Origin: Paenirhodobacter populi
GTDB taxonomy: Bacteria; Pseudomonadota; Alphaproteobacteria; Rhodobacterales; Rhodobacteraceae
Length of the DNA stretch: 40,634 nucleotides
Direction: 5' to 3'
Assembly: GCF_004022215.1 (NCBI RefSeq)
Contig: NZ_SAUZ01000033.1
Coordinates: 1-40,634 of the forward strand
Part shown: one piece after another, positions 23,986 to 31,846 of the stretch
Position numbering within the stretch: the stretch's first letter is position 1
How the letters are laid out: every line of letters begins with the position of its first letter
The notes under the pieces: model-generated
Told to the model about the DNA's origin: nothing
What the model saw: the letters and a program-made list of their open reading frames with translations, nothing else
The model's database searches: none
Translations under genes and position numbers: made by a program

Positions 23986-25064
23986 AAAAGCGCCGCATCT
24001 TCGACATCGACCTGCCCGAGGAGGAAGAGACCTTCCCCGCGGGGAAGCCCGAGGAACCCCCCGCGCGCCGGTCGCCGATGGCCGCCGCGATCACCGAAAA
24101 CGCCGAATCCCTGCGCGAACGCCGCGCGGTCGAGGATCAGATCCGCGCCGAGAATGACGCCCTTGCCGCCGAACATGTGCGGATGAAGCGGCTTGGCCTG
24201 ATCGTCGACATGGTGCCGCTCGACGCGGTGGAATGCTGGAAGCTGGTCCGCGACCGGGTGAAGGGCGACGATTACGAATTGACGGAACTTGTCGCCTCGA
24301 TCCGCGATCTGGGCCTGTCGAACCCGATCCGGGTCGAGGCGCGCGAGGATGGCAAATACGAGCTGATCCAAGGCTACCGGCGCCTGTCGGCCTATCGGCA
24401 ATTGCTGGAAGAAACCGGCGATGCCGAGAAATGGGGCCGCATCCCGGCGGGCATTCTTCCCCGCGGGGAAGATCTTGACGGGCTCTATCGCCGCATGGTC
24501 GATGAAAACCTTGTGCGCAAGGACATCTCATTCGCCGAAATGGCGATGCTCGCGCTGAATTACGTCCGCGATCCGCAGACGGCCGAGAACGATCCCGACA
24601 AGGCCGTGGCGTTGCTGTTCCAGTCGGCCGGCTATCAGAAGCGCAGCTACATCCGGCAATTCGTCCGGCTGATGGACCGCATTGGCGAGGATCTGCGCTT
24701 TGCCCAGCATATCCCACGCGCGCTTGGGCTGAAGCTGGTGACGGTGCTGGAAGAACGGCCCGAGCGCGCCGCGCAGATCCGCGCCGTGCTGAAGGACTGG
24801 GACAACCGATCCGTGTCCGATGAAATCGCGGTGCTGCAAAAGGCGGTGGGGGAGGGGGATCCCGAACGTCCCATCCCCGTGGCGACGGTGGCGCCCCGAC
24901 CGGGCAAGGCCAAGACGACGTTTCAGGTCACCTCGCGCGTCGGCACCGCCAAATGCACCGCCGCGAATGGGCGGCTGGAAATCCGGCTGGACCGGGATTT
25001 CTCGGCGCTCGACCGGCACAAGCTGGAGGCGGCGCTGGCGCGGCTTCTGGACGATATCGGCTGA
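23982..25064 (+). CDS. parB: ParB/RepB-type centromere-binding protein
   Basis: 360 residues, start overlapping the parA stop. After an acidic N-terminus, the ParB CTPase-fold boxes appear in order: ELVASIRDLGLSNPIRVE (~103-118), YELIQGYRRLSAYRQL (~125-140, with GYRR in place of the usual GERR), and ENLVRKDIS (~172-180). A helix-turn-helix region follows (FAEMAMLALNYV...GYQKRSYIRQFVRLMDRIG), and a C-terminal dimerisation segment ends in ALARLLDDIG. It presumably binds the repeated 16-bp palindrome, of which two copies lie inside its own gene and one directly after its stop codon. Confidence 0.92.
   Translation: MKKRRIFDIDLPEEEETFPAGKPEEPPARRSPMAAAITENAESLRERRAVEDQIRAENDALAAEHVRMKRLGLIVDMVPLDAVECWKLVRDRVKGDDYELTELVASIRDLGLSNPIRVEAREDGKYELIQGYRRLSAYRQLLEETGDAEKWGRIPAGILPRGEDLDGLYRRMVDENLVRKDISFAEMAMLALNYVRDPQTAENDPDKAVALLFQSAGYQKRSYIRQFVRLMDRIGEDLRFAQHIPRALGLKLVTVLEERPERAAQIRAVLKDWDNRSVSDEIAVLQKAVGEGDPERPIPVATVAPRPGKAKTTFQVTSRVGTAKCTAANGRLEIRLDRDFSALDRHKLEAALARLLDDIG
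24032..24047. repeat. parS-like 16-bp palindrome, copy 3, inside parB
   Basis: Perfect copy at codons 17-22 of parB, read in the same phase as copy 2 (Thr-Phe-Pro-Ala-Gly-Lys). It lies within the poorly conserved acidic N-terminus. Confidence 0.8.
24456..24471. repeat. parS-like 16-bp palindrome, copy 4, inside parB
   Basis: Perfect copy at codons 159-164 of parB, but in a different phase from copies 2 and 3 (Leu-Pro-Arg-Gly-Glu-Asp). The DNA sequence, not the peptide, is therefore what is conserved. Confidence 0.8.
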
Positions 25065-25065
25065 T

Positions 25066-25081
25066 CTTCCCCGCGGGGAAG
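25066..25081. repeat. parS-like 16-bp palindrome, copy 5, after parB
   Basis: Perfect copy starting two bases after the parB stop codon and ending 12 bp before the operon terminator. It is the only noncoding copy. Confidence 0.82.
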
Positions 25082-25093
25082 GGGAGGGGAGGG

Positions 25094-25119
25094 CGCCCGG
25101 GGATTTCCCCGGGCGTTTT
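25094..25119 (+). terminator. Rho-independent terminator of parAB
   Basis: Perfect 9-bp stem CGCCCGGGG / CCCCGGGCG around an ATTT loop, followed by TTTT. The tail touches the last codon of the convergent recombinase gene. Confidence 0.92.
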
Positions 25120-26162
25120 CAGTCCAGCAGGTCCGTTGCGGGGTTCTGCTCGATTTCCACATCGGCATAGTAGCGCCCGGCCTGCTGGACGGAGCGATGC
25201 AGCGACAGCTTCATCGCCGCCTGCAGCGGCGCACCGTCCAGCGCCGCTTGGGTCAGGAAGCCCGATCGCAGCCCGTGCGGCGTGGCGTAATCCTCGGGCA
25301 GGCCCGCGGCCTTCAGCCGGGCGCGCAGGATGATGCGGATCGCGTCCGGGGCAAGCGGGCGGGGCAGGGGGCGCCCGGCCCGGCTGACGGGGCGGAAGAG
25401 GGGGCCAGAGTCGATCCGCGCGGCCTCGATCCAATGCACCAGGGCGCGGGCGGCGCGCCCCTTGACCGGCAGGCGCGGCGCAGCCCCCCGTGCCGTGGTC
25501 TTGGTTTCCAGAAGCCGCAGCCAGATCAACCCGCGCTCGGCAAAGTCGCTCAGGTCGATGTCGTCGCGCTTCAGCCCGGTGATCTCCGAGCGTCGCCGGC
25601 CGCCCGAGGCGAAGCCCAGCATCAGCACTGCCCGGTCGCGGATCCCGCGCAGGCTGTCGTCGCAGGTGGCCAGCAGGGTTTCCAGCACGTCGCGGGTGAC
25701 GGGGCGGGGGGATTTCGGTTTCTCGGGCCGGGCCGCGGCCTTGCGCGCCTTGGCCCGCGCCTGACGCAAAAGCGGCGCCTCGAACGGCGAGGGCAGGTTG
25801 CGGATCCGGTGAAACGCCCGCCACGAGGCGATCCGCCGGTCCAGCGTCGACGGGGCAGGGCAGTCGAGCGACCGCCGCAGCCCCGCCGCGATCAGCTCCA
25901 TCGCCGCCTCATGCGCATTGGTCCCGGGCCGGTCGTTCAGGTCGATGGAATGGTCGAGCACAAAGCGCAACGCAACGCGCTCGTCCTCCGGCCAGACGAG
26001 AGGCTGCCCGAATACCTCCGCCTTCCACGCGGCGATATAGGCCAGGTCCCGTTCCCAGGCCCGAAGCGTATTCGCCGGCGTGCCGCGCCGGTAAAGATCC
26101 GTGAGGGTCTGTTCCTCATCCTTCGACAGGCTGGAAAAGCTGATCGGAACCGGCGCGGTCAT
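25119..26162 (-). CDS. Tyrosine recombinase/integrase (XerC/D-like)
   Basis: 347 residues from the ATG at 26162, with a GGGAG site eight bases upstream. Residues ~12-130 form a core-binding SAM-like domain. The catalytic domain shows Arg in FASGGRRRSEITGL, the beta-hairpin Lys region (LLETKTTARGAAPRLPVKG), HGLRSG (His-x-x-Arg), a second His in LSLHRSVQQAGRYY, and the nucleophilic Tyr in GRYYAD, all in the expected order. It therefore looks active. It is convergent with parAB, and a dif-like inverted repeat lies 56-86 bp upstream of its start. I infer a plasmid multimer-resolution enzyme. A phage or island integrase is the alternative, but no phage genes are present. Confidence 0.88.
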   Translation of the reverse strand: MTAPVPISFSSLSKDEEQTLTDLYRRGTPANTLRAWERDLAYIAAWKAEVFGQPLVWPEDERVALRFVLDHSIDLNDRPGTNAHEAAMELIAAGLRRSLDCPAPSTLDRRIASWRAFHRIRNLPSPFEAPLLRQARAKARKAAARPEKPKSPRPVTRDVLETLLATCDDSLRGIRDRAVLMLGFASGGRRRSEITGLKRDDIDLSDFAERGLIWLRLLETKTTARGAAPRLPVKGRAARALVHWIEAARIDSGPLFRPVSRAGRPLPRPLAPDAIRIILRARLKAAGLPEDYATPHGLRSGFLTQAALDGAPLQAAMKLSLHRSVQQAGRYYADVEIEQNPATDLLD

Positions 26163-26217
26163 GGTGGTTTCTCCCGTGGTTTCGGGGGAGGATGGCGGAT
26201 GGCGGCCAGATTTTCAA

Positions 26218-26248
26218 TACTCACGATAATCAGGATTTATCGTGTGTA
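26218..26248. other. dif-like inverted repeat (candidate recombination site)
   Basis: Twelve-base arms TACTCACGATAA (26218-26229) and TTATCGTGTGTA (26237-26248) flank a 7-bp spacer TCAGGAT. One position is asymmetric, and the inner eight bases of each arm are perfect. Arms of 11-13 bp around a 6-8 bp spacer are the standard layout of XerCD/dif and lox sites, and a tyrosine recombinase gene starts 56 bp away. It could instead be an operator for that gene. Confidence 0.5.
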
Positions 26249-26835
26249 ATACCAAAATAGAGATTTACGATGCAGACCGCATATAAGGATTATATTGCGG
26301 CTTACGCATTACATGTTATATCAATGGAAACCCGATAGCGCGGGCCGCGCGGCATTCACTTATTCCCCCACGATCGGGAGATATGTGCTTGCAGGGTTTC
26401 TGTTGGCAGTGTCGCCGATCGTGCCGCGCATCCCGGCGGCACTAATCTACCGCAGACGGCAACAGCCCGGGAAACCCCGGGCCGTCAGATGTCGTTTGGT
26501 CTGAACAACCACGTCAGGCCGCGACAGGGGATGTGTTCGCCTCTGAGGTTTCGTGGTCGTGATTTCGGTGATCGAGACCGGTTCATGTCTGATCTGAGCA
26601 CACAACGTAGTCATGAAGCCTGACGATCGTGGATGAAGCGGCCAGCCAGATCCTGACCGGCCCGCCGATGTCACCGCCTCATATCCCGAAATCCCTTGGC
26701 GCAGTATGCGTGGAATGCGTAACCGGATCGCACAGGGATATCTCGACGTTGATCCTCATGTGGGACCGTCGAAGCAGAGCTTCCACCGCTTGTCGAGCGC
26801 CCGCGCAAGCTGTCCAGCCACTCGCTTTCCCGGTT
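26249..26835. other. Gene-free stretch with AT-rich dyad and a hairpin
   Basis: The stretch contains an AT-rich dyad at 26277-26300 (CCGCATATAA ... TTATAT-TGCGG, spacer GGA, one-base bulge), possibly a promoter or binding site. A perfect GC hairpin lies at 26466-26483 (GCCCGGG-AAAC-CCCGGGC) without a T-tail. The rest (about 26490-26835) has weak, broken frames and looks like decayed sequence between the replicon module and the heme genes. I see no gene I can defend. Confidence 0.5.
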
Positions 26836-27612
26836 TCAGCCATAGCTCGTCGGCCCTCCGATGGATGCTATGAAGGCGTGCAGGCCGGGGCGGTCGATGA
26901 TGCGTGAGGGGAACCATATACGGCGGGCGGCGCCTTCTGCCGCCAGATCCAATCCGTCGGGGTCAAGCGATGTCACGCGCCATTTCCCCCGGACGCCGCC
27001 CGCCCGGGCGGAAAGCGCGGCCAGCGCCGGACGGCTGTCATTGATCCGGCGGATCTCGTCCACTTCGTGGCGGCACAGATCCTCGGCGCTGGCCAGTTCC
27101 GTGCGCAGGTCTGCCGGCGTCAGGTCGTCGGTGTTGCGGGCCGGGCCGCCGTTCAGGTGAAGGCCCTCGACCGCGACCCGGAACATCCGGGTATCGCGCA
27201 GCCCCAGATAGGCCGCCGATTTCGGAAACCGCCGGCGGTAGCGCTCCCGCGCCCGGTCCAGCATGTCCGGTGGCAGGGGATGCGCCGTGCCGACCAGCGT
27301 CAGCCGACGTTCATTCAGCACGTCGAGGCCCCCGGTCTGCGCGATCGACAGCGACACCCTGGGATCCGCCAGAAGATTGCGCGCATGCAACGACACACCC
27401 GCGGCATAGAACAACGGTGTGCCGTCCGGCTCGATCGAGAGGTTGGTGAAGGTGCTGTAGGGATAGCCGCTGTCGCGATCCAGCGTTGCAAGCGCGGCGA
27501 CGCGACTCGACCGGAACAGGTCGCGCGCGGCGATGCGGGCATCGAACGGCGCTGCGAGGGAGGTGTCGATCGGAATATCGCGCGGCGTGATGACAGGGGT
27601 ATGCGTGGTCAT
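26836..27612 (-). CDS. HugZ-family heme-degrading protein, paralogue 1
   Basis: 258 residues from the ATG at 27612, eight bases after AAGGA. An in-frame ATG at 27687 is less likely. The N-terminal FMN-binding-like split barrel (residues ~20-150: ARDLFRSSRVAALATLDRDSGYPYSTFTNLSIEPDGTPLFYAAG...HARNLLADPRVSLSI) is of the pyridoxamine-phosphate-oxidase type. FRVAVEGLHLNGGPARN follows, and then a DUF2470-like C-terminal domain (LASAEDLCRHEVDEIRRIN...WRVTSLDPDGLDLAAEG). HugZ/ChuZ/HutZ proteins of this layout bind and cleave heme to release iron. It is divergent from the heme receptor gene, and a second paralogue lies at 31847. Activity is inferred. Confidence 0.87.
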   Translation of the reverse strand: MTTHTPVITPRDIPIDTSLAAPFDARIAARDLFRSSRVAALATLDRDSGYPYSTFTNLSIEPDGTPLFYAAGVSLHARNLLADPRVSLSIAQTGGLDVLNERRLTLVGTAHPLPPDMLDRARERYRRRFPKSAAYLGLRDTRMFRVAVEGLHLNGGPARNTDDLTPADLRTELASAEDLCRHEVDEIRRINDSRPALAALSARAGGVRGKWRVTSLDPDGLDLAAEGAARRIWFPSRIIDRPGLHAFIASIGGPTSYG

Positions 27613-27853
27613 GGCCCATCCTTCCAGGTGACGATCGAAGGCTGGCATGGGCTGGCGGATATCCGGCACACATGACGGCAACCGCATCGCAAGGCAAGTC
27701 CTGCGAACACGGAATATTGAACTCGGCGCTGCGGGCCGCTAAGGTCCGCGCGCCCGGGCCTGTTCCGGGCCGGCCGACTCTCCGAGACAGCGGACCTCAG
27801 CGTTCTGCGATCAAGGGCAATGTCGCATTTCCCTGATCGACGAGGAGACAGTC

Positions 27854-30052
27854 ATGTCGCATCACGCGCTAGCGCGTTTTCATACCCTTGGGTTTCTGCT
27901 GGGCAGCAGCATTCTGGCCGGCTTGCCCGGCAGCCTTGCGGCGCAGGAGGCCGCATCCCCGCAAGACGGGCAGACCGCGGCCAGCGGTGCCGTCGTGCTC
28001 GACCCGCTGCTGATCACCGCGCGTGACGGTTCCGGCGGCGGGCAGGGCGACAGCATCTATCGGACGCCCGATGCCGTCAGTTCCACGGATGCGGCTGAGA
28101 TCCAGACCCGCAGCGGCGGTAACCCGCAGGGCGCCCTGCGGATGATGCCCGGGGTCTTTACCCGGCAGCAATCGAGCCAGCCCGGCATCGAGGTCAATAT
28201 CCGCGGCCTCAGCGGTTATGGCCGGGTCAATGCGATGATCGACGGCGTGCCGCAGACCTTCAGGAACATCGCCGGGCACGAGGCTTCGGGTGGGTCCATG
28301 CTGTATGTGCAACCCGAACTGCTTGCCGGGGTCGATGTGGCGCGCGGCGCCGTTGCGGGCGCGGCAGGTTCCGGCACGCTGGCAGGCGCCGCGAATTTCC
28401 GCACTCTCGACATCGATGATGTCGTGTCCGAGGGGCAGAAACAGGGCGTGCTGACCCGGTTGAAGTTCGGCGGCAATGGCTATCACCGCTCCGGCATGGT
28501 CGCGATGGGCCAGCGCTTCGACGGCCTCTGGGGCGGCATGGGCGAGGCCAACTATATCGTCGGCACCGCCTACACGGTGCAGGGCGATTACAAGGGCGGC
28601 CATGATTATGAGATCCCGGGCGGGCAGACGGGCCGCGCATCGGGGAATTCGCCGAAAGGTTCGCTTGCGAAGGTCGAGATCAGTCCGAATGCGGCGCACA
28701 GGTTCTCGATCGGCTGGCGGGACTATGACAACACCTTCCGGAACTCGTCCTATACGTGGAACGTGCGCAACAACACCTGGACGGCGGGCTATGCCTATGA
28801 CCCCGGCAGCCGGTGGATCAACCTCGACATCGAGGCCTATTACAACGACAGCAAGCTCGATTACCTCAACACCACGGGCAGCTATGCGGGGCGCAGGACC
28901 GAGGACAGGACGACCGGCCTCAATGTGACGAACCGTGCCTCGGTGGACTGGATGGGCCATCCGCTCGACCTGCAATATGGCGTGAGCTGGAGCCGGAACG
29001 ACTTCCAGACCCATTATGCGCGCGGCGGCAACTCTCCGGGCAAGCTCGACAAGGCGAGCCTGTTCGGCGAGGCGGCGCTTGACCTTGGACGGTTCGGCCT
29101 GAACGGCGGGCTGCGCTACGATCACTGGAAGATCGACGGGTATCGCGCGCCCTATGCCGCCGGCGTGGGGGATTGTCCGGCCGGTGGTGCGGCTTGCGGC
29201 GACGACTGGGTGACCCGCGATGGCGGCAAGCTGTTGCCGAAAATCGGCCTGACCTTCAAGGCGCGTGAGGATCTGGAGCTTTATGCGAGCTATGCCCATA
29301 CCTTCCGCCCGCCGACGACGCATGAGGCATTCTTCTCGCTTGTGCCCTTTGGCAATGGCACGGGCAGCGGTGTGGCGAACAACCTCGACCTGAGCCCCGA
29401 GACCAGCAAGACTGTGGAAATCGGGGCGAATTTCGTGCGTGACGGGCTGTTCCTGCCGGGCGACAAGGCGCGGCTGAAAGTGGGCGCGTTCCACAGCGAT
29501 ATCAGGAACTACATCGTCAATGACTTCGTCTATGTGCCGGGGCGGGGCACGACGGCGATGTGGGTGAACAGGTCCGGCACCACCGGCATGGACGGGATCG
29601 AGATCGAGGGCGGCTATGATCTGGGCTTCGCCTATCTGAACCTTGCCTTCACGGCCAGCAACACCGACGACCAGCCGCATGGCGACGGGGCCGGATCCGG
29701 CAATGGCGAAGGCTCGGTTCTGCCCGATACGGTCGCCACGCTCGACATCGGCACGCGGCTGATGGACCGGCGGCTGAGCCTTGGCGCGCAGGTCCGCTAT
29801 GTCGGCGAGGGAAAGGAAGCCATCGGTGACTACAGCGGCTCGGGCATCACGAGCCAGTGGACCACGACCGATGCCTATACGCTGGTGGACCTTTACGGCA
29901 GCTACGCGGTCACCGACCGGGTCGAGGCGTTCCTCTCGGTCGAGAACGTGGAGGACAAGAAATACGGTTACGCGGGTTCGGGCTATGGCGGCTACGCGGC
30001 CCAGACGGGCCGGGGCCGGACCTTCATCGTCGGCATGACCGCGCGGTTCTGA
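27854..30052 (+). CDS. TonB-dependent heme/hemoprotein receptor
   Basis: 732 residues after a GAGGAG site. The signal peptide spans about residues 1-33, with a predicted cut near LAAQ. A TonB-box-like region (VVLDPLLITAR) and a plug domain (residues ~60-175: GALRMMPGVFTRQQSSQPGIEVNIRGLSGYGRVNAMIDGVPQTFRN) follow. The 22-stranded barrel ends in the terminal Phe of GMTARF. YASYAHTFRPPTTHEAFFSLVPFG...NNLDLSPETSKTVEIG corresponds to the FRAP...NPNL heme-receptor motif, with the His expected between. Its HugZ neighbours on both sides support heme as substrate. No TonB, ExbBD or HmuTUV genes are in the window, so those must come from elsewhere. Confidence 0.92.
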   Translation: MSHHALARFHTLGFLLGSSILAGLPGSLAAQEAASPQDGQTAASGAVVLDPLLITARDGSGGGQGDSIYRTPDAVSSTDAAEIQTRSGGNPQGALRMMPGVFTRQQSSQPGIEVNIRGLSGYGRVNAMIDGVPQTFRNIAGHEASGGSMLYVQPELLAGVDVARGAVAGAAGSGTLAGAANFRTLDIDDVVSEGQKQGVLTRLKFGGNGYHRSGMVAMGQRFDGLWGGMGEANYIVGTAYTVQGDYKGGHDYEIPGGQTGRASGNSPKGSLAKVEISPNAAHRFSIGWRDYDNTFRNSSYTWNVRNNTWTAGYAYDPGSRWINLDIEAYYNDSKLDYLNTTGSYAGRRTEDRTTGLNVTNRASVDWMGHPLDLQYGVSWSRNDFQTHYARGGNSPGKLDKASLFGEAALDLGRFGLNGGLRYDHWKIDGYRAPYAAGVGDCPAGGAACGDDWVTRDGGKLLPKIGLTFKAREDLELYASYAHTFRPPTTHEAFFSLVPFGNGTGSGVANNLDLSPETSKTVEIGANFVRDGLFLPGDKARLKVGAFHSDIRNYIVNDFVYVPGRGTTAMWVNRSGTTGMDGIEIEGGYDLGFAYLNLAFTASNTDDQPHGDGAGSGNGEGSVLPDTVATLDIGTRLMDRRLSLGAQVRYVGEGKEAIGDYSGSGITSQWTTTDAYTLVDLYGSYAVTDRVEAFLSVENVEDKKYGYAGSGYGGYAAQTGRGRTFIVGMTARF

Positions 30053-30058
30053 CATCGG

Positions 30059-30089
30059 CCGGCCCCCCGCGTGGGGGCCGGTTTTCTTT
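30059..30089 (+). terminator. Rho-independent terminator after heme receptor gene
   Basis: Perfect 9-bp stem CCGGCCCCC / GGGGGCCGG (30059-30081) with a CGCGT loop, followed by TTTTCTTT. It also abuts the end of the convergent ABC gene. Confidence 0.92.
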
Positions 30090-31624
30090 CAGCCGATCTC
30101 CAGTGTCCTGAACGGGCCGAGCGCATCGGGCCTGCGATGCGAGACGCACAGGATCGCCGCATCGGGCAGCGCCTCGCGCAGGTTGCGCAGGACCAGAGCC
30201 TCGGTCTCCGGATCGAGCGCGCTCGTCGCCTCGTCCAACACCACCCAGCCGGGCCGGGCGAGGAAGACCCGCGCAAGGGCGAGCCGCTGCCGCTCGCCGC
30301 CCGACAGGTCCTCGACCCGCGCCTCTTGCGACAACGCGCCGAGGCCGCTTTGCCGCAGGGCATCGGTGATCCGGTCCGGACCATAGGTCTCGGGCGGCTC
30401 CGGATAACTGGCGGAGGCGGCGATCCCTTCGGGCAGCAAGCGCGGCTGCTGCGGCAGGACATGCAGCCCGCCGGGCGCGGTGATCCGCCCCTCGGGCGTG
30501 TGGAGGTGCAGCCCCTGAAGGCGCAGCGATCCGTCATCCGAGGGCAGCCGCGCGATCCGTTGCGGCACCTGTTGCAGCGGCGGCGCTGCCGCTGTGCGGA
30601 ACAACCCGTCGAGACGTTCCGAGACCGCGACGAATTCGGCCAGATCACGATAGGAGAAGATGAACCAGCTCAGCGTCGTCGTGACATTGGAGAAGGCCGA
30701 GGCAAGCTGCATCAGGCCGCCAAGCGTCACCGTTCCGGCGAAATAGGCGGGCAGCGCCAGAAAGGTGGGAATCCGCAGCACCGTCTGAAAGTAGGGCCGC
30801 GCGAACAGGCCGAGCACCAGCTCGCGCCGGATCAGCAGGTTCCAGTTGCCCCGCACGGCGGCGAACAGCCGGTTCAGGCGGCGGGTCTCGGCGGGCTCGC
30901 CGCCCGCGACCGCGATGGCATTGGCATTTTCCCGCAACTGGATCAGCGCGTGGCGGAAATCGGCCTCGCGCTTTTCCTGCGTGAAGATCGCGCTCTTCAG
31001 CGGCCGGCCCAGCAGATGGGTGACGACGGAAGACAGCGCCACATACAGAAACGCCGCCCAGACCATGTAGCGCGGGATCCCGACGCCCCACAGCTGCAGG
31101 GGAAAGGAGGACAGTGCCCATAGCAGCGTGACATAGGACACCAGCGCGACGACATTGGTGATCAGGTCGAGCGACTCGATCAGCAGGCGATTGACGAACA
31201 GCCGGCAATCCTCGGCGACGCGCTGGTCCGGATTGTCGATCGCGCCGGGCGACATGCCGGGGCGAAGATACCAGTAGGCCCGCCCCGACACCCACAGATC
31301 CAGCGCCCGCCGCGTCAGATTGGCGCGCCAGCGCATCAGGAGCCGCTTGCGCAGCCAGTCGCCGGCAAGGAAGGCGGCCGCCGAGGCCGCGATCCACAGC
31401 CCGAATACCCCGATCTGATGCAATGCGCCCGCCGCATCCATCTGTTCCAGCGCGTCATAGAACGCCTTGTTCCAGGCGATCAGCCGGACCGAGATCCAGA
31501 CTCCCAGAAACTGCAACGCCAGAACCACACCATAGACCGCAAGTCCGCCCCACATGCCGGGGCCGGAAACGGCGATCCACGCCAGCCGCATCACGCGGCG
31601 AAACAACTGTCTCATGTCAGCCAT
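30089..31624 (-). CDS. SbmA/BacA-type ABC transporter fused to ATPase, Walker A segment deleted
   Basis: 511 residues from the ATG at 31624; the ATG at 31615 is also possible. Residues ~1-340 form a six-helix ABC-D membrane domain (VLALQFLGVWISVRLIAWNKAFYDALEQMD ... NPDQRVAEDCRLFV, the family signature). The ATPase half keeps the Q-loop (VLPQQPRLLPEG), signature LSGGERQRLALARVF, Walker B WVVLDEATSALD and switch His (CVSHR). Between LHLHTPEGR and ITAPGG (~residue 378, near 30490), however, the roughly 30-40 residues that should hold Walker A (GxSGxGKS) are absent, with the frame preserved. Relatives import peptides, cobalamin or similar molecules. This copy should be unable to hydrolyse ATP. 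It faces the heme receptor gene tail-to-tail. Confidence 0.85.
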   Translation of the reverse strand: MADMRQLFRRVMRLAWIAVSGPGMWGGLAVYGVVLALQFLGVWISVRLIAWNKAFYDALEQMDAAGALHQIGVFGLWIAASAAAFLAGDWLRKRLLMRWRANLTRRALDLWVSGRAYWYLRPGMSPGAIDNPDQRVAEDCRLFVNRLLIESLDLITNVVALVSYVTLLWALSSFPLQLWGVGIPRYMVWAAFLYVALSSVVTHLLGRPLKSAIFTQEKREADFRHALIQLRENANAIAVAGGEPAETRRLNRLFAAVRGNWNLLIRRELVLGLFARPYFQTVLRIPTFLALPAYFAGTVTLGGLMQLASAFSNVTTTLSWFIFSYRDLAEFVAVSERLDGLFRTAAAPPLQQVPQRIARLPSDDGSLRLQGLHLHTPEGRITAPGGLHVLPQQPRLLPEGIAASASYPEPPETYGPDRITDALRQSGLGALSQEARVEDLSGGERQRLALARVFLARPGWVVLDEATSALDPETEALVLRNLREALPDAAILCVSHRRPDALGPFRTLEIG

Positions 31625-31846
31625 CACGATACGCCCCCGCGGGGGCGGTGATCCCTTCGGGGCGCGCGTGTGCCAGGGGCACGGGCTGGCGGCGAGGCTC
31701 GCCTGCGGTATCATTTTTGCCGCCCGGGCATCAATAGCGTCTTTCTATACCCGTCCTGCGACGGTATCTGTCAGGGGCCGCAGCCCGTCATCACGCTTTG
31801 CCTGAGCCAGCGCCGGCAAGAGATCACTCCGACAGAGGAGATGGGC

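Noticed and set aside
26466-26483. GC hairpin considered as a terminator
   Set aside because: The stem is perfect but there is no T-tail on either strand and no gene ending nearby.
27613-27853. Search for a Fur or Irr box between HugZ and the heme receptor gene
   Set aside because: I saw no convincing palindrome of either type; iron control may be indirect or use a site I cannot recognise.
27869-30055. 728-residue leftward open frame opposite the heme receptor
   Set aside because: No signal peptide, domain or ribosome-binding site; the rightward receptor has all expected features.
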